Shown: positions 9,361-18,309, counted from the first letter of the stretch. The stretch is DNA of 64,000 nt from Synechococcales cyanobacterium GL140_1_metabat_312 (GCA_025351345.1 JANXWB010000042.1:1-64000); one strand, 5' to 3'. The notes: generated from the sequence alone by a model not told the origin. Translations and numbers: made by a program.

Positions 9361-10332
9361 ATGCAATCACCACCTAAGAAATTCGACTTCTTTCTTGCTC
9401 CACTGTCATTCTTGAGTTCCCTCTCAGTTTTTGCTTTAGTCTTCGGGGTATTTGTCCCTTCACCTGCTGAAGCCCAAAATTCCTACAATGCCATCAAAAA
9501 TGCTGGTGGTAAATGTATGGATGTTCAGAACGGATATACTTCTAAAGATGGTACGCCGATCCAGATTTGGGATTGCAATGGAAGTCCAGCGCAGCAATGG
9601 CAAATTTCTGGGGAAACCATTAGAAATGCTTCTGGGAAATGCTTAGATATCCAAAATGGGCTAATTTACAAGGATGAACAACCTGTGTGGCTCTACACGT
9701 GTAATGGGTCAGCTGCACAGAGGTGGACTGTCACAAGTTCAGGCCAAATTCGTAATCCCGTGAGTAATAAGTGTTTGGATGTGAAGAATGGAAAGACCGG
9801 GACTGCGGGTACATCTCTACAAATCTATGGTTGCAATGGAACAATTGCTCAAAACTGGTCTTCTGGATCTACTCCAGTTAGCCGCGCATTATTCCCTTTA
9901 GAAGTGCCTTACTCCAAAAATCCAAACTGCCTGTTTGGTGGAGTTTGTGCTGGTAAGGGAGACGATATTAAGCATACAGGAGTTGACTATGCAGTTCCAT
10001 CAGGAAGTGAAGTTAAAGCTGCATGTGATGGCGTGGTAAAGACTGCTCGAACTCTATCGAGCACTCTTGATATTTGGAATAGGTTTACAATCATCGAACA
10101 TACGAACTGTGGTGGCTATTCTAGATTGTATGGTTACTATGGTCATATTGATGCATCAGTCCCAGTAGGTAGGACTATAAAGCGTGGAGATGTTATCGGT
10201 AAGGTTGCATATTGGAAAAACAATTCTCATCTGCATCTTGGATTTGCAACACAATCTTTTAATAATGGTTGGGGCTACCAAGGTGGTGATCCATTAAAAA
10301 ACGGATGGATTAACCCAATATCTATTTTCTAA
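9361..10332 (+). CDS. Secreted ricin-type lectin / M23 metallopeptidase fusion
   Basis: A probable secreted cell-wall hydrolase of 323 residues. Residues 1-38 form a signal peptide ending in SPAEA-Q. Residues about 40-168 contain three beta-trefoil (ricin B) subrepeats, each with KC(M/L)D(V/I) and a Q-x-W element (QQW at 78-80, QRW at 120-122, QNW at 164-166), suggesting carbohydrate binding. Residues about 178-323 are a LytM/M23 domain with zinc ligands H205 and D209 (HTGVD), H262 in YYGHI, and HLH at 290-292. The catalytic set appears complete. It is divergent from the STAND operon and contains no CGATCG. It could act on the cell's own peptidoglycan or on a competitor's; nothing in the sequence decides this. 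Confidence 0.88.
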   Translation: MQSPPKKFDFFLAPLSFLSSLSVFALVFGVFVPSPAEAQNSYNAIKNAGGKCMDVQNGYTSKDGTPIQIWDCNGSPAQQWQISGETIRNASGKCLDIQNGLIYKDEQPVWLYTCNGSAAQRWTVTSSGQIRNPVSNKCLDVKNGKTGTAGTSLQIYGCNGTIAQNWSSGSTPVSRALFPLEVPYSKNPNCLFGGVCAGKGDDIKHTGVDYAVPSGSEVKAACDGVVKTARTLSSTLDIWNRFTIIEHTNCGGYSRLYGYYGHIDASVPVGRTIKRGDVIGKVAYWKNNSHLHLGFATQSFNNGWGYQGGDPLKNGWINPISIF

Positions 10333-10406
10333 CAAGCACTGTTCATATCAATCTTACTGTTTCAGTATTAAGTAATTTGCGATCGCTGTTTCTATTCCTG
10401 GTGTAG

Positions 10407-10422
10407 AAAAGCGATCGCTTTT
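10407..10422. repeat. 16-bp perfect palindrome centred on a HIP1 octamer
   Basis: AAAAGCGATCGCTTTT reads the same on both strands. It lies 75 bp after the M23 gene and marks the return of HIP1 sites after the island. It has no loop, so it is a weak candidate for a terminator and may simply be a HIP1 site in a chance A/T context. Confidence 0.6.
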
Positions 10423-10558
10423 AATTCGTGTGAGTCTTATTTTTTGAAGCGAACTCAATATGAATAAATAGAACTATTAGTAAACTAAAAGCGGTATTAT
10501 CAGCGATTGGGATAGTGACGCATGATAACCGGATTCTGGATGTGGCCGATCGGTTGAT

Positions 10559-12175
10559 TCATATGGAAGATACTCCAACCGCACTAGCCAAATGCTTCTG
10601 CAACGTCTGAACCGGCAATGGTCCTTGCAAATGACTCCAAGGCAAAACCTGATCTTGCGGCCAAGTTGCATATACATAAAAATCAATGTCTGGAAGCTGG
10701 CCTTTGAGATCTTTAAATGCTCGACGATAACTGCCCAACGTTTCACCATAATGCCGAACCTTTTCAAGCATTGGAGCCAACCGCCGATCGCCCCTCGACA
10801 ACATCGTTTGAATCACCGACCAATTAAAACTTTCAGGCCGAAACTCAATGCCCTGCGGACGCAATTGCTTTTGTAAAAACTGAAGTCTTTTCTCCGCTTG
10901 TTTATTCACCCCAAACCATTGAAATGGCGTATGCGCTTTCGGGACAAACGTACTGCAACCCCACGTCAATCGCAATCCCGGAGCCGCCTTCTTCAACGCT
11001 TTTAGCATAATCACAGTTTGTTCTACATCTTCCATTTCTTCAGTGGGAATTCCCACCATTCCATAGAGTTTCAATGCACTCAAACCACCCGCTTTTGCAT
11101 TAATCGCAGCCGTAGTAATTTCATCATTTTCAAGCTTCTTATTAACCACCTGACGAATCCGATCGCTCCCACTTTCCACCGCCACCGTCACCGATCGCGT
11201 GTCATGCTTCACCAGCATTTGAGCCAATTTCTCATTGAGTGTATTCGTTCTCACCGACGCGATCGTCACCCGCACATCATCGTAAGCCGGACGATTTAAA
11301 TGATTGATCAAACCATCAAATTCAGGATGCTGCGTCACAGAAGCGCCGAGTAAACCCAAACGATCGGTCACTTTTAACCCCGCATCGATCGCCGGAATCA
11401 AACTATTCTCCAAATTGGCGACTCGAAAGGGCAATGTTAAATAACTCGCCATACAAAAACGGCACATTTCTGGGCAGCTTCTCACGACCTCTACCATATA
11501 GATATTTTCCCAAGCAGACTGCGCCGTCACTACTGTGGAAGTCGATAAATTTTCACCGCGATAGGTTTGTTTCTCTATCCGATCGGGCACCTCAGAATCA
11601 ATGGCCGTAATACTCTCGATCGGTCCATCCGGTGAATGGTATGTGACTTCATACAAACTCGGAACATAAATGCCGGGAACTTTCGCCAAATGACGAAGTT
11701 TAGTTTTACGATCGGCCCCGCGCACTTCTTTATAGGCATCAATCATTGCCCCTAACAAATCCTCACCATCCCCCAACAACACCACATCAAAAAATTCAGC
11801 AAATGGTTCAGGATTCGCTGTCATCACCGGACCACCACCAAACAAAATCGGATGAGAATTTTTCCGATCGCGACTCCAAATTGGAATATCTAGCTTTTCT
11901 AACGTTGCTAAAATATTCACGTAATCCAATTCCCACGACACCGAAAATCCCAAAAACTCAGGACGAGACGGCAACGGTTCATGAATGTCCGTAAATAGTC
12001 GTGCCACATCCACATCCGATCGCCGTGCAAACGTCGCCCACACCACCTGATACCCCAGACTCGTAATCCCGATCGTATACTCATTCGGAAATGCAAACAC
12101 CATCGAAACCGCATTATCATCGGCTTGCGTCGGAGTGAAAAGTAATCTCTCAGCGGCAAAAGGGGAAGCTGGCAC
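10559..12175 (-). CDS. B12-binding-like / radical SAM protein
   Basis: A 538-residue protein with an N-terminal cobalamin-binding-like region (GITSLGYQVVWATF, FLGFSVSWELDY, LFGGGPVMTANPEP) followed by a radical SAM core. The iron-sulfur cysteines are C234, C238 and C241 in a CPEMCRFC motif, the canonical CxxxCxxC. A later stretch (SVTVAVESGSDRIRQVVNK, GIPTEE) fits the SAM-binding barrel. Such proteins are conserved in cyanobacteria without an assigned substrate that I can name with confidence. It is divergent from rsmB, with about 200 bp between. A methyltransferase or thioether-forming role is possible but not shown. Confidence 0.85.
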   Translation of the reverse strand: MPASPFAAERLLFTPTQADDNAVSMVFAFPNEYTIGITSLGYQVVWATFARRSDVDVARLFTDIHEPLPSRPEFLGFSVSWELDYVNILATLEKLDIPIWSRDRKNSHPILFGGGPVMTANPEPFAEFFDVVLLGDGEDLLGAMIDAYKEVRGADRKTKLRHLAKVPGIYVPSLYEVTYHSPDGPIESITAIDSEVPDRIEKQTYRGENLSTSTVVTAQSAWENIYMVEVVRSCPEMCRFCMASYLTLPFRVANLENSLIPAIDAGLKVTDRLGLLGASVTQHPEFDGLINHLNRPAYDDVRVTIASVRTNTLNEKLAQMLVKHDTRSVTVAVESGSDRIRQVVNKKLENDEITTAAINAKAGGLSALKLYGMVGIPTEEMEDVEQTVIMLKALKKAAPGLRLTWGCSTFVPKAHTPFQWFGVNKQAEKRLQFLQKQLRPQGIEFRPESFNWSVIQTMLSRGDRRLAPMLEKVRHYGETLGSYRRAFKDLKGQLPDIDFYVYATWPQDQVLPWSHLQGPLPVQTLQKHLASAVGVSSI

Positions 12176-12382
12176 AGGATAAAAAAGGGAGAAATAGTTT
12201 ATCTAGCCTATCACCCAATCCAAACTCTAAACTCGAAAATCTGTTGCTGAAACTTGCGAACCTTGGCCCGCTTTGCTCCACAATAGAAGGCTAATTAAAA
12301 AGCAACACGCCAATTTAAAGAACAAGAGATCAATTAAAAAATATTAATTCAAACCATTTGCCAATCGCCCGTAAGGTTCCCC

Positions 12383-13834
12383 GTGACTCAAGCTCCAAGC
12401 CTCAAAACATCTAAACACCGATCGTCCGCCTCGTCCAATAGCCCTAAATCAGACTCTACGATCCCCGTGAGTGCCCGTCAGCTCGCCCTAAATGCCCTGC
12501 GCCAAGTTCACCAGGGAGCTTATGCTGATGTCGCGATCGATCGCAGCCTGAAATCACAAAAACTTGACGATCGCGATCGTCGCCTCTTCACCGAAATTGT
12601 CTACGGAGCCGTCCGCCGTCAACGCACCCTAGATGCGGCAATAGATGCCCTCGCCACCAAACCCGCCAACCAACAACCGCCCAATCTTCGCGTCCTGCTA
12701 CACATTGGCCTGTATCAAATCCTTTTCCTAGATCATATTCCCAGCTCCGCCGCTGTCGATACAACTGTTGACCTCGCCAAGAAAAATGGGCTAACGGGTC
12801 TTGCGGGCTTTGTGAATGGATTGCTGCGAAAACTGGTGCGAACTCTAGAAGAAGATGCGGCGGAGACTACTGGCGAATTTGATCTGAGCGCCATTGAAAA
12901 ACTTCTGAAGACCAATGACAAAAATCGCCTAGGAATTTATTACAGCTATCCTGACTGGATGACCGCCCAATGGGTCAAACAATTTGGCCTAGACGAAACT
13001 GAAGCCCTCTGTGAATGGATGAACAATCCGCCCCATTTAGATATTCGGTTGACGGGCCGTACTATGCAGAAAAAAGAACTGCAAAAAGCCCTCGAAGCCT
13101 TAGACATTGTTGTTACCGAAATTCCCTACGTGCCCATGGGGTTACGGTTGTCCCATAGTCCCGGTGGAATTCAAGAATTGCCAGGATTTAAATCTGGCGA
13201 CTGGATTGTACAAGATGCTAGTGCCCAATTAGTGGGTCAGCTCGTTGATCCCCAACCCGGTGAAACGGTTGCAGATGTCTGTGCGGCTCCCGGTGGAAAA
13301 ACCGTACATCTCGCCCAACTCATGCAAGATAAAGGCTGTGTAATTGCCCTCGACAAAACCGCATCGCGTCTACGGAAAATCCATCAAAATTGCGATCGGC
13401 TCGGTCTCACCTCCGTCCAAGTCAAAGAAGGCGACGTGCGATTGGTTAAAGATTGGGTAAACTTGTGCGATCGGGTTTTAGTGGATGCGCCCTGTTCAGG
13501 ACTCGGAACCTTGCACCGACATGCCGATGCTCGTTGGAGACAAACCCCCGAAACGGTCACCCAACTCGCCGAATTACAACTTGATATTCTTACTGCCGCA
13601 TCTACTTGGGTGAAACCTCATGGAAAACTTGTTTATTCCACTTGCACTATTCATCCATTGGAAAACGAAGAAGTCATCAAAAATTTTCTGGCCCAAAATC
13701 CTACTTGGCAAATTGATCCCCTAGACCCCGCCTCGCCCCTGGCTGATCTAGCAACACCGGACGGCTGGATTCAAGTATTGCCTCACCACCATGACATGGA
13801 TGGATTTTTTATGGTTCGTCTTAAGAAAGGATAA
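12383..13834 (+). CDS. rsmB: 16S rRNA (cytosine-967-C5)-methyltransferase RsmB
   Basis: This SAM-dependent RNA methyltransferase has 483 residues. An NusB-like N-terminal domain (RQLALNALRQVHQGAYAD, from about residue 32) is followed by the Fmu/Sun catalytic domain with the SAM-binding motif VADVCAAPGGKT, the DAPCSGLGT motif carrying one catalytic cysteine and STCTIHPLENEE carrying the second. This domain order is diagnostic of RsmB. The start is a GTG at 12383; the first 30 residues are Ser/Thr/Lys-rich and poorly conserved, so the true start could be slightly further in. Confidence 0.93.
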   Translation: MTQAPSLKTSKHRSSASSNSPKSDSTIPVSARQLALNALRQVHQGAYADVAIDRSLKSQKLDDRDRRLFTEIVYGAVRRQRTLDAAIDALATKPANQQPPNLRVLLHIGLYQILFLDHIPSSAAVDTTVDLAKKNGLTGLAGFVNGLLRKLVRTLEEDAAETTGEFDLSAIEKLLKTNDKNRLGIYYSYPDWMTAQWVKQFGLDETEALCEWMNNPPHLDIRLTGRTMQKKELQKALEALDIVVTEIPYVPMGLRLSHSPGGIQELPGFKSGDWIVQDASAQLVGQLVDPQPGETVADVCAAPGGKTVHLAQLMQDKGCVIALDKTASRLRKIHQNCDRLGLTSVQVKEGDVRLVKDWVNLCDRVLVDAPCSGLGTLHRHADARWRQTPETVTQLAELQLDILTAASTWVKPHGKLVYSTCTIHPLENEEVIKNFLAQNPTWQIDPLDPASPLADLATPDGWIQVLPHHHDMDGFFMVRLKKG

Positions 13835-13940
13835 AGCCTGAGGTTTTTGGGTAGTCTTATTGCCAAAGTTGCGCACAATGGAGTGGAGTGGAGCAAGACA
13901 CGCCCTTCATTTATGTGCTTGGCTCAAGAGGAGAATTATT

Positions 13941-14402
13941 ATGGCATTTACCCAAACCCGACAGATCCAAACCTCACCAAAGGCTCTAATCAAAATATTA
14001 ATCGGTGCGGCATGGCTAGATGGGAAAATTAAACTTGAAGAACGCCAGTTTCTCTGTAATTTAGCCAAACAGTATCAATTGTCCCAAGATCCTGAAATAT
14101 ATCCCTTACTCCATGAACTAAAGTCAATCACGCCCAATGAATGCGATCGATGTATTAAAGAATATCTAGGTCCCCGTCCGACTGCTGGTGCTATTCATGA
14201 TTTGCTTGAACAACTCAGTGCGTTGGCCTACTGTGATGGCGATGTTTGTAATGAAGAAGCTATTTTGTTAATGCGACTCCAGAGCTTAGAAACCCACGCC
14301 CTCAGCCATCCACACACGCCCTTAACTCATAAAGCTGCCGATCTAATTCGTCGTCTTTATCATCAATGGATTGCCGTTTTGGACGGGGATCACTTGCATT
14401 AG
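13941..14402 (+). CDS. TerB-like helical protein
   Basis: A 153-residue acidic helical protein related to the tellurite-resistance TerB/DjlA-like family. Two similar helical units are visible, each with an acidic loop: IGAAWLDGKIKLEERQFL and ALAYCDGDVCNEEAILL, which match the metal-binding loops of TerB. I chose the ATG at 13941 because GAGGAGAA sits directly upstream; the frame is open further upstream to 13860, but those residues look like untranslated sequence. It follows rsmB on the same strand and converges with xthA. Its role is unknown; TerB-type proteins occur widely in cyanobacteria outside tellurite clusters. Confidence 0.72.
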   Translation: MAFTQTRQIQTSPKALIKILIGAAWLDGKIKLEERQFLCNLAKQYQLSQDPEIYPLLHELKSITPNECDRCIKEYLGPRPTAGAIHDLLEQLSALAYCDGDVCNEEAILLMRLQSLETHALSHPHTPLTHKAADLIRRLYHQWIAVLDGDHLH

Positions 14403-14430
14403 ATACTCATTAACCTGATTACAACTCTAG

Positions 14431-15228
14431 TTATAAATCTGCTAACTCGACAATCACGGGGGTATGGTCGCTGGGTTGTTCGAGTTTGCGAGGTTCGGGA
14501 TCAATGGTGCAACTCAATGTCCGATCGTAGAGTGCTGGCGTCACATAATGGTGATCAATGCGCCATCCTGCATTGCGAACAAACGAAGCCGATCGATAAT
14601 CCCACCAGCTATATTGATCCCCGTCTTGGGTGAACTTCCGAAATGTATCGCGCAGCCCTAAACTCAGCACTTCCCGTAATGCCGATCGTTCTACATCCGA
14701 CGACATAATATGCGTTGCACGGGTTTTGGGATTATGAATATCAATGTCTTCAAGGGCAATATTAAAATCACCGCAAACTAAAAGATCAGGCGATCGGGTT
14801 AAATGCTCTTCTAAATACACTTTTAACAGTTTTAACCACCGAAGTTTGTAGTGATATTTTTCGCTCTCAAGTTCTGAGCCATTGGGCACATAAACATTCA
14901 CAATCCGAACGCCATTTAATACCCCAGAAATCACTCGTTTCTGATCGTCCAAATCTCCAACAATCTCTGGTGAAATCACTCCTGAAAACCCTAATCGCAC
15001 ATCTTCCAGCGGCGATCGTGAAATCAAGGCCACACCGTTATAACTTTTTTGACCAAAAATATAGAGATGAAATCCCGCATTCTCCAAGGCCGATCGGGGA
15101 AATACTTCATCGGGAACCTTGGTTTCTTGAAGACAGAGAAGATCCACATCAGGATTGTTCTCAAGCCATTGCAGACTATGGGCTAGACGGGTGCGAATGG
15201 AGTTGACATTCCAAGTGGCAATTTTCAT
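14431..15228 (-). CDS. xthA: Exodeoxyribonuclease III
   Basis: An apurinic/apyrimidinic endonuclease and 3'-5' exonuclease of base-excision repair, 265 residues, the normal length. The family motifs are present in order: ATWNVNSIR at the N-terminus, LCLQETKVPDE with the metal-binding glutamate, NVYVPNG, CGDFNIALEDID with the catalytic Asp/Asn pair, and PSDHTPV at the C-terminus with the active-site histidine. It converges with the TerB-like gene and is preceded by the FHA-kinase gene on the same strand. Confidence 0.94.
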   Translation of the reverse strand: MKIATWNVNSIRTRLAHSLQWLENNPDVDLLCLQETKVPDEVFPRSALENAGFHLYIFGQKSYNGVALISRSPLEDVRLGFSGVISPEIVGDLDDQKRVISGVLNGVRIVNVYVPNGSELESEKYHYKLRWLKLLKVYLEEHLTRSPDLLVCGDFNIALEDIDIHNPKTRATHIMSSDVERSALREVLSLGLRDTFRKFTQDGDQYSWWDYRSASFVRNAGWRIDHHYVTPALYDRTLSCTIDPEPRKLEQPSDHTPVIVELADL

Positions 15229-15297
15229 GAATGGCTCGAAAAATTCAGCCCACCCAGACTATCACAGCAACTATCAGGGCGACCTAAGAGTACTTAC

Positions 15298-15326
15298 AGG
15301 ATGAGCTAGACAGGAGTGAGCTAGAT
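15298..15326. repeat. Imperfect 14-bp tandem duplication over the kinase stop codon
   Basis: AGGATGAGCTAGAC at 15298-15311 is followed by AGGAGTGAGCTAGAT at 15312-15326, differing by a one-base insertion and the last base. The second copy contains the stop codon of the kinase gene on the minus strand. Confidence 0.75.
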
Positions 15327-16661
15327 GATTTGACGAAGCATTTGAGCGATCGCACGGGCGTGTGGACGAGAAACGGGATTCGGATTGGTTAGGTGTTGAA
15401 TTAAATTGACTGCGGTCGGCTCTAATCCTTCCATGGTTTCCGGCTGGAACCGCTCGCCGTTTTCCGATGTGCCATAGAAGTTCTTTGGGTTCTGTCCGGT
15501 GAGTAAAAACGCTAACGTTGCCCCTAAGGCATACACATCCGATGCCGCTGTGGGGATCTGACTGGCGAGTTCTGGCGCAACATATCCCTCACTTGCACAG
15601 GGTAAGCCTGCTTTCCAGCCCTGCCATCGGGAGAGGCCAAAGTCAATTAAAACCATTTCTTGGCCCGATCGAAGGACTTGACGACGCAATAAATGACGCG
15701 GATGCAGATCCCCATGTACGATCGGACTCGGCGCATTATGCAATTCCTCAAGCACATCGCAGATTTCTAAGGTCAGTGCGATCGCTTCGGCTTGAGAAAT
15801 ACGACCTTGCGCTGCGACTAATTCAGCCAAGCTCTGTCCATAGACCATCTCCATCACCACTGTCTGCTGCCCATTCAGTTCCAGCACATCAATCACACGC
15901 GGAATTCCAGGATGCTGAAGAGGCTGGAGCGATCGAAATTGGGTTTGAAACGCCGCCGCAACTTGTGGATTACGGCCCCATTTTTCGTGGAGCTGTTTCA
16001 TTACAAAAGTCTGGCCATTGCGCCAAACCAAATGACTCTGTCCCATTGGGCCACGCCCGAGGAGTTTGAGGATTTGGTAAGCACCTGCCCGATTAATCGC
16101 CCTCAAGGGCCTCCCGGTTTGGGTATCGAACAACAATTCGCCAGATACACTTGCCGTTCCTTCATTCTCCAGAATTTTACTAATCCGTTCGGAGGCTAAG
16201 GCAAAGGCATCACTACTGGCTGATTGGGGCTGACTAACGGATGACGGCTGGTTGGATAAGGGGACGGATGGCGATGAATTGGACCTTGCCGATCGCGATG
16301 ACGGTGTAATGCTTTGACCGACTGGCGTTGATGATGTTGAGGGAATATTGACTTGAATATTGGGTCCTGATCTAGCAAGACGAAAGACGGCTCCATCCTT
16401 TAAAGGCGATCGGGTCACGCGCTGGTTATCCATGTAGGTACCATTAGCCCCCAAGCTCACGACTTCCCAGACGGAATTTTCGTAGCACAATTCAACGTGA
16501 TGACGAGAGACCACTGCGCTATAAAGTACAACATCATTATCCGTAGACCGACCAACGCTGATTTTCGTTTCTTGAGCAAAGGTCCAGCTTTGAATTGGGG
16601 TAGATTTTAGGGGGTGGAGCAGTATTAGGGTAATCACGTCAACAAGTGGCACATGAAACAA
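15321..16661 (-). CDS. FHA domain / serine-threonine protein kinase fusion
   Basis: A 446-residue protein with an N-terminal phosphothreonine-binding FHA domain at about residues 31-95 (VGRS, SRHHVEL, GANGTYMD), a Ser/Pro/Gln-rich linker to about 150, and a Hanks-type kinase domain from about 190. The glycine loop GRGPMG lies at 202-207, the ATP-binding lysine is K222, the catalytic aspartate D318 lies in HGDLHPRH, and DFG is at 340-342. The catalytic-loop asparagine expected five residues after D318 is a histidine (H323), so metal coordination may be altered. It is the last gene of a probable operon with the zinc-ribbon/FHA protein and pgl. The start is not certain, because an inner GTG would also leave the FHA domain whole. 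Confidence 0.88.
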   Translation of the reverse strand: MFHVPLVDVITLILLHPLKSTPIQSWTFAQETKISVGRSTDNDVVLYSAVVSRHHVELCYENSVWEVVSLGANGTYMDNQRVTRSPLKDGAVFRLARSGPNIQVNIPSTSSTPVGQSITPSSRSARSNSSPSVPLSNQPSSVSQPQSASSDAFALASERISKILENEGTASVSGELLFDTQTGRPLRAINRAGAYQILKLLGRGPMGQSHLVWRNGQTFVMKQLHEKWGRNPQVAAAFQTQFRSLQPLQHPGIPRVIDVLELNGQQTVVMEMVYGQSLAELVAAQGRISQAEAIALTLEICDVLEELHNAPSPIVHGDLHPRHLLRRQVLRSGQEMVLIDFGLSRWQGWKAGLPCASEGYVAPELASQIPTAASDVYALGATLAFLLTGQNPKNFYGTSENGERFQPETMEGLEPTAVNLIQHLTNPNPVSRPHARAIAQMLRQII

Positions 16662-16736
16662 CTAAACGAAAATGTATAGATTTGTTAAAAAATAGAACAC
16701 TGAAAAAAATCTGTTGTGGAAATGGTGTCGTAGGTT

Positions 16737-17372
16737 TTAGGAAGGGGGTTGGAAGATAAATGTTACCTTATCGCCCTTTCCCAGAGAAATACGATCGCCC
16801 GGAGCCAGATGATGCTTAGCCCCAACATTCAGGGGTAAACCGTTGATGTAAGTTCCGTTGGCACTTCCCATATCTTCTACGTAGTATGCCTCACCTTCCA
16901 CTCGGAGCGCTGCATGAACCCTGGAAACAATTTCGGTGTTGGGGAACCCTGATATATCGACATCTGGCGGAACCCGATCGTTGGGTTTGCCTAAATGAAT
17001 GACCGATCGAATGGGTAGTTTCAGCAAGGTTTGAGTCTGAACATGAAGGAGTTCGGCGCGTTTGGGTGGGGCTAGTGGCTTAAATGAGAACCGATCGCCC
17101 GGTGGTGCGGCTAAGTTTAGGGTCGGCATTGCGGCGGCTCCCCCATCATCAGACAGCACGGGAATAAACGCCTGAGCGCTCAAGGGAAATGCGTTAGGCA
17201 GATCTCTGACCATCCGTAGATTAAAACCACACTGCCCACAAAAACGGCCACTAACTTCCGCCGCCGCGCCACAATTATGACAGCAGGTTAAGACCGGGAG
17301 TCGCTTTAAACAAGCGCTACAGCGTTCTGCGGTGACGGGGTTTGGGTGACTACAATGCGGACAGGTAATCAT
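16737..17372 (-). CDS. Zinc-ribbon and FHA domain protein
   Basis: A 211-residue protein. Residues 1-55 hold a double zinc ribbon with four CxxC pairs (CPHC, CSAC, CHNC, CGQC). A Pro/Ala-rich linker follows, then a C-terminal FHA domain at about 120-205 with IHLGKPNDR, SRVHAALR and SANGTYING, all expected phosphothreonine-binding positions. The coding start lies 3 nt after the pgl stop codon and the kinase gene follows 75 nt downstream, so the three are probably co-transcribed. It is a plausible adaptor or substrate of the neighbouring kinase, but that is inference from context. Confidence 0.87.
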   Translation of the reverse strand: MITCPHCSHPNPVTAERCSACLKRLPVLTCCHNCGAAAEVSGRFCGQCGFNLRMVRDLPNAFPLSAQAFIPVLSDDGGAAAMPTLNLAAPPGDRFSFKPLAPPKRAELLHVQTQTLLKLPIRSVIHLGKPNDRVPPDVDISGFPNTEIVSRVHAALRVEGEAYYVEDMGSANGTYINGLPLNVGAKHHLAPGDRISLGKGDKVTFIFQPPS

Positions 17373-17375
17373 AAA

Positions 17376-18113
17376 CTACAGCACTCCCTCTAAGCCCAAT
17401 ATTCCCTCTCCAGCCGCTTGATCCATCATCCAAATTAAGTTCCCTCGTGGACGCACGGCAAACGCGGGGTACTGGTGAAAATCGCTGTTGGCTGCGAAAA
17501 TTTCCTTCAAGGCAGGGCGTTTGCTTTCCCCAGCGAGTACAAACAGGACGTTATGGGCCTGATTAATTAACGGGAACGTAAAGGTGATCCGGGTTTGGCC
17601 TGATTTTTCGCCTACTGTAATCAGCCGATCGTGGACCTCCAACGATGGAGTATGGGGAAAAAGAGACGCAGTGTGGCCGTCATCACCAATTCCTAACAGA
17701 ATCAAGTCAAAGGCGGGGAATTGACCTAATTTTGTGCCGCAGACCTGATGTATTGTGGCTTCGTACTGTTGGGCGCTGTCAGCGGGATCGGCTAGATGGG
17801 TGAGTACGGGATGAATATTTTCTGAAGGTAGGGGAACGTGGTTGAGCCAAGCTTGACGGGCCATTTTTTCATTGCTTTCGGCATGGTCGTTGGGGACATA
17901 GCGTTCGTCGCCCCAAAAGACATGCAGCCGACTCCAATCAATATCGGCCAGTACTAATGATTGATATAACGGTTTTGGGGTGCTGCCGCCAGATAGGGCA
18001 ATGGTGGCGATTCCGTTTTGGGCGATCGCATCTTTTAAGATTTGAATGGTCCGATCGGTGGCGGCTTCGATCAGTTTGGGGATAGTCGGTAAGATTTGGA
18101 CCTGACGTGTCAT
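17376..18113 (-). CDS. pgl: 6-phosphogluconolactonase
   Basis: Hydrolyses 6-phosphogluconolactone in the oxidative pentose phosphate pathway, the main dark catabolic route in cyanobacteria. The protein has 245 residues and the DevB/Pgl motifs: ALSGGSTPKPLYQSL near residue 40, VFWGDERYVPNDHAESN near 65, and LLGIGDDGHTASLFPHT near 140. It is the first gene of the apparent pgl/FHA/kinase operon. Regulation through that neighbourhood is possible but not shown. Confidence 0.93.
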   Translation of the reverse strand: MTRQVQILPTIPKLIEAATDRTIQILKDAIAQNGIATIALSGGSTPKPLYQSLVLADIDWSRLHVFWGDERYVPNDHAESNEKMARQAWLNHVPLPSENIHPVLTHLADPADSAQQYEATIHQVCGTKLGQFPAFDLILLGIGDDGHTASLFPHTPSLEVHDRLITVGEKSGQTRITFTFPLINQAHNVLFVLAGESKRPALKEIFAANSDFHQYPAFAVRPRGNLIWMMDQAAGEGILGLEGVL

Positions 18114-18145
18114 GGCTTGTCCTGATGAATTCGGGCTTATCGCTT

Positions 18146-18187
18146 GTATTAAATCGACGGTATTAAATCGGCTGTATTGAATCAGCG
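18146..18187. repeat. Three 14-bp tandem repeats in the pgl/sugar transferase intergenic region
   Basis: GTATTAAATCGACG, GTATTAAATCGGCT and GTATTGAATCAGCG occur consecutively at 18146-18159, 18160-18173 and 18174-18187. They lie in the divergent promoter region, so they could be regulator sites or replication-slippage products. Confidence 0.85.
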
Positions 18188-18275
18188 CTTTTAGGTCAGG
18201 ATAGGCCAGAGTGAGAAAAGATGGCTCTTTTGTTTGAGAATCTTTAGTTTATGCGGCGATTTCGCTCTTTAGGGC

Positions 18276-18303
18276 ATTACCTCAGGAGTATTACGTCAGG
18301 AGC
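18276..18303. repeat. Tandem 14-bp duplication carrying two copies of the ribosome binding site
   Basis: ATTACCTCAGGAGT and ATTACGTCAGGAGC lie back to back just upstream of the ATG at 18310. Each holds a CAGGAG ribosome-binding core, at about 22 and 8 nt before the start; only the nearer one is well spaced. Confidence 0.82.
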
Positions 18304-18309
18304 ATTGAT

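Noticed and set aside
5850-10400. Attachment-site direct repeats bounding the HIP1-poor island
   Set aside because: Short similarities such as AAGTTCAA near 6034 and 9222 are too weak, and there is no integrase or tRNA gene at the edges.
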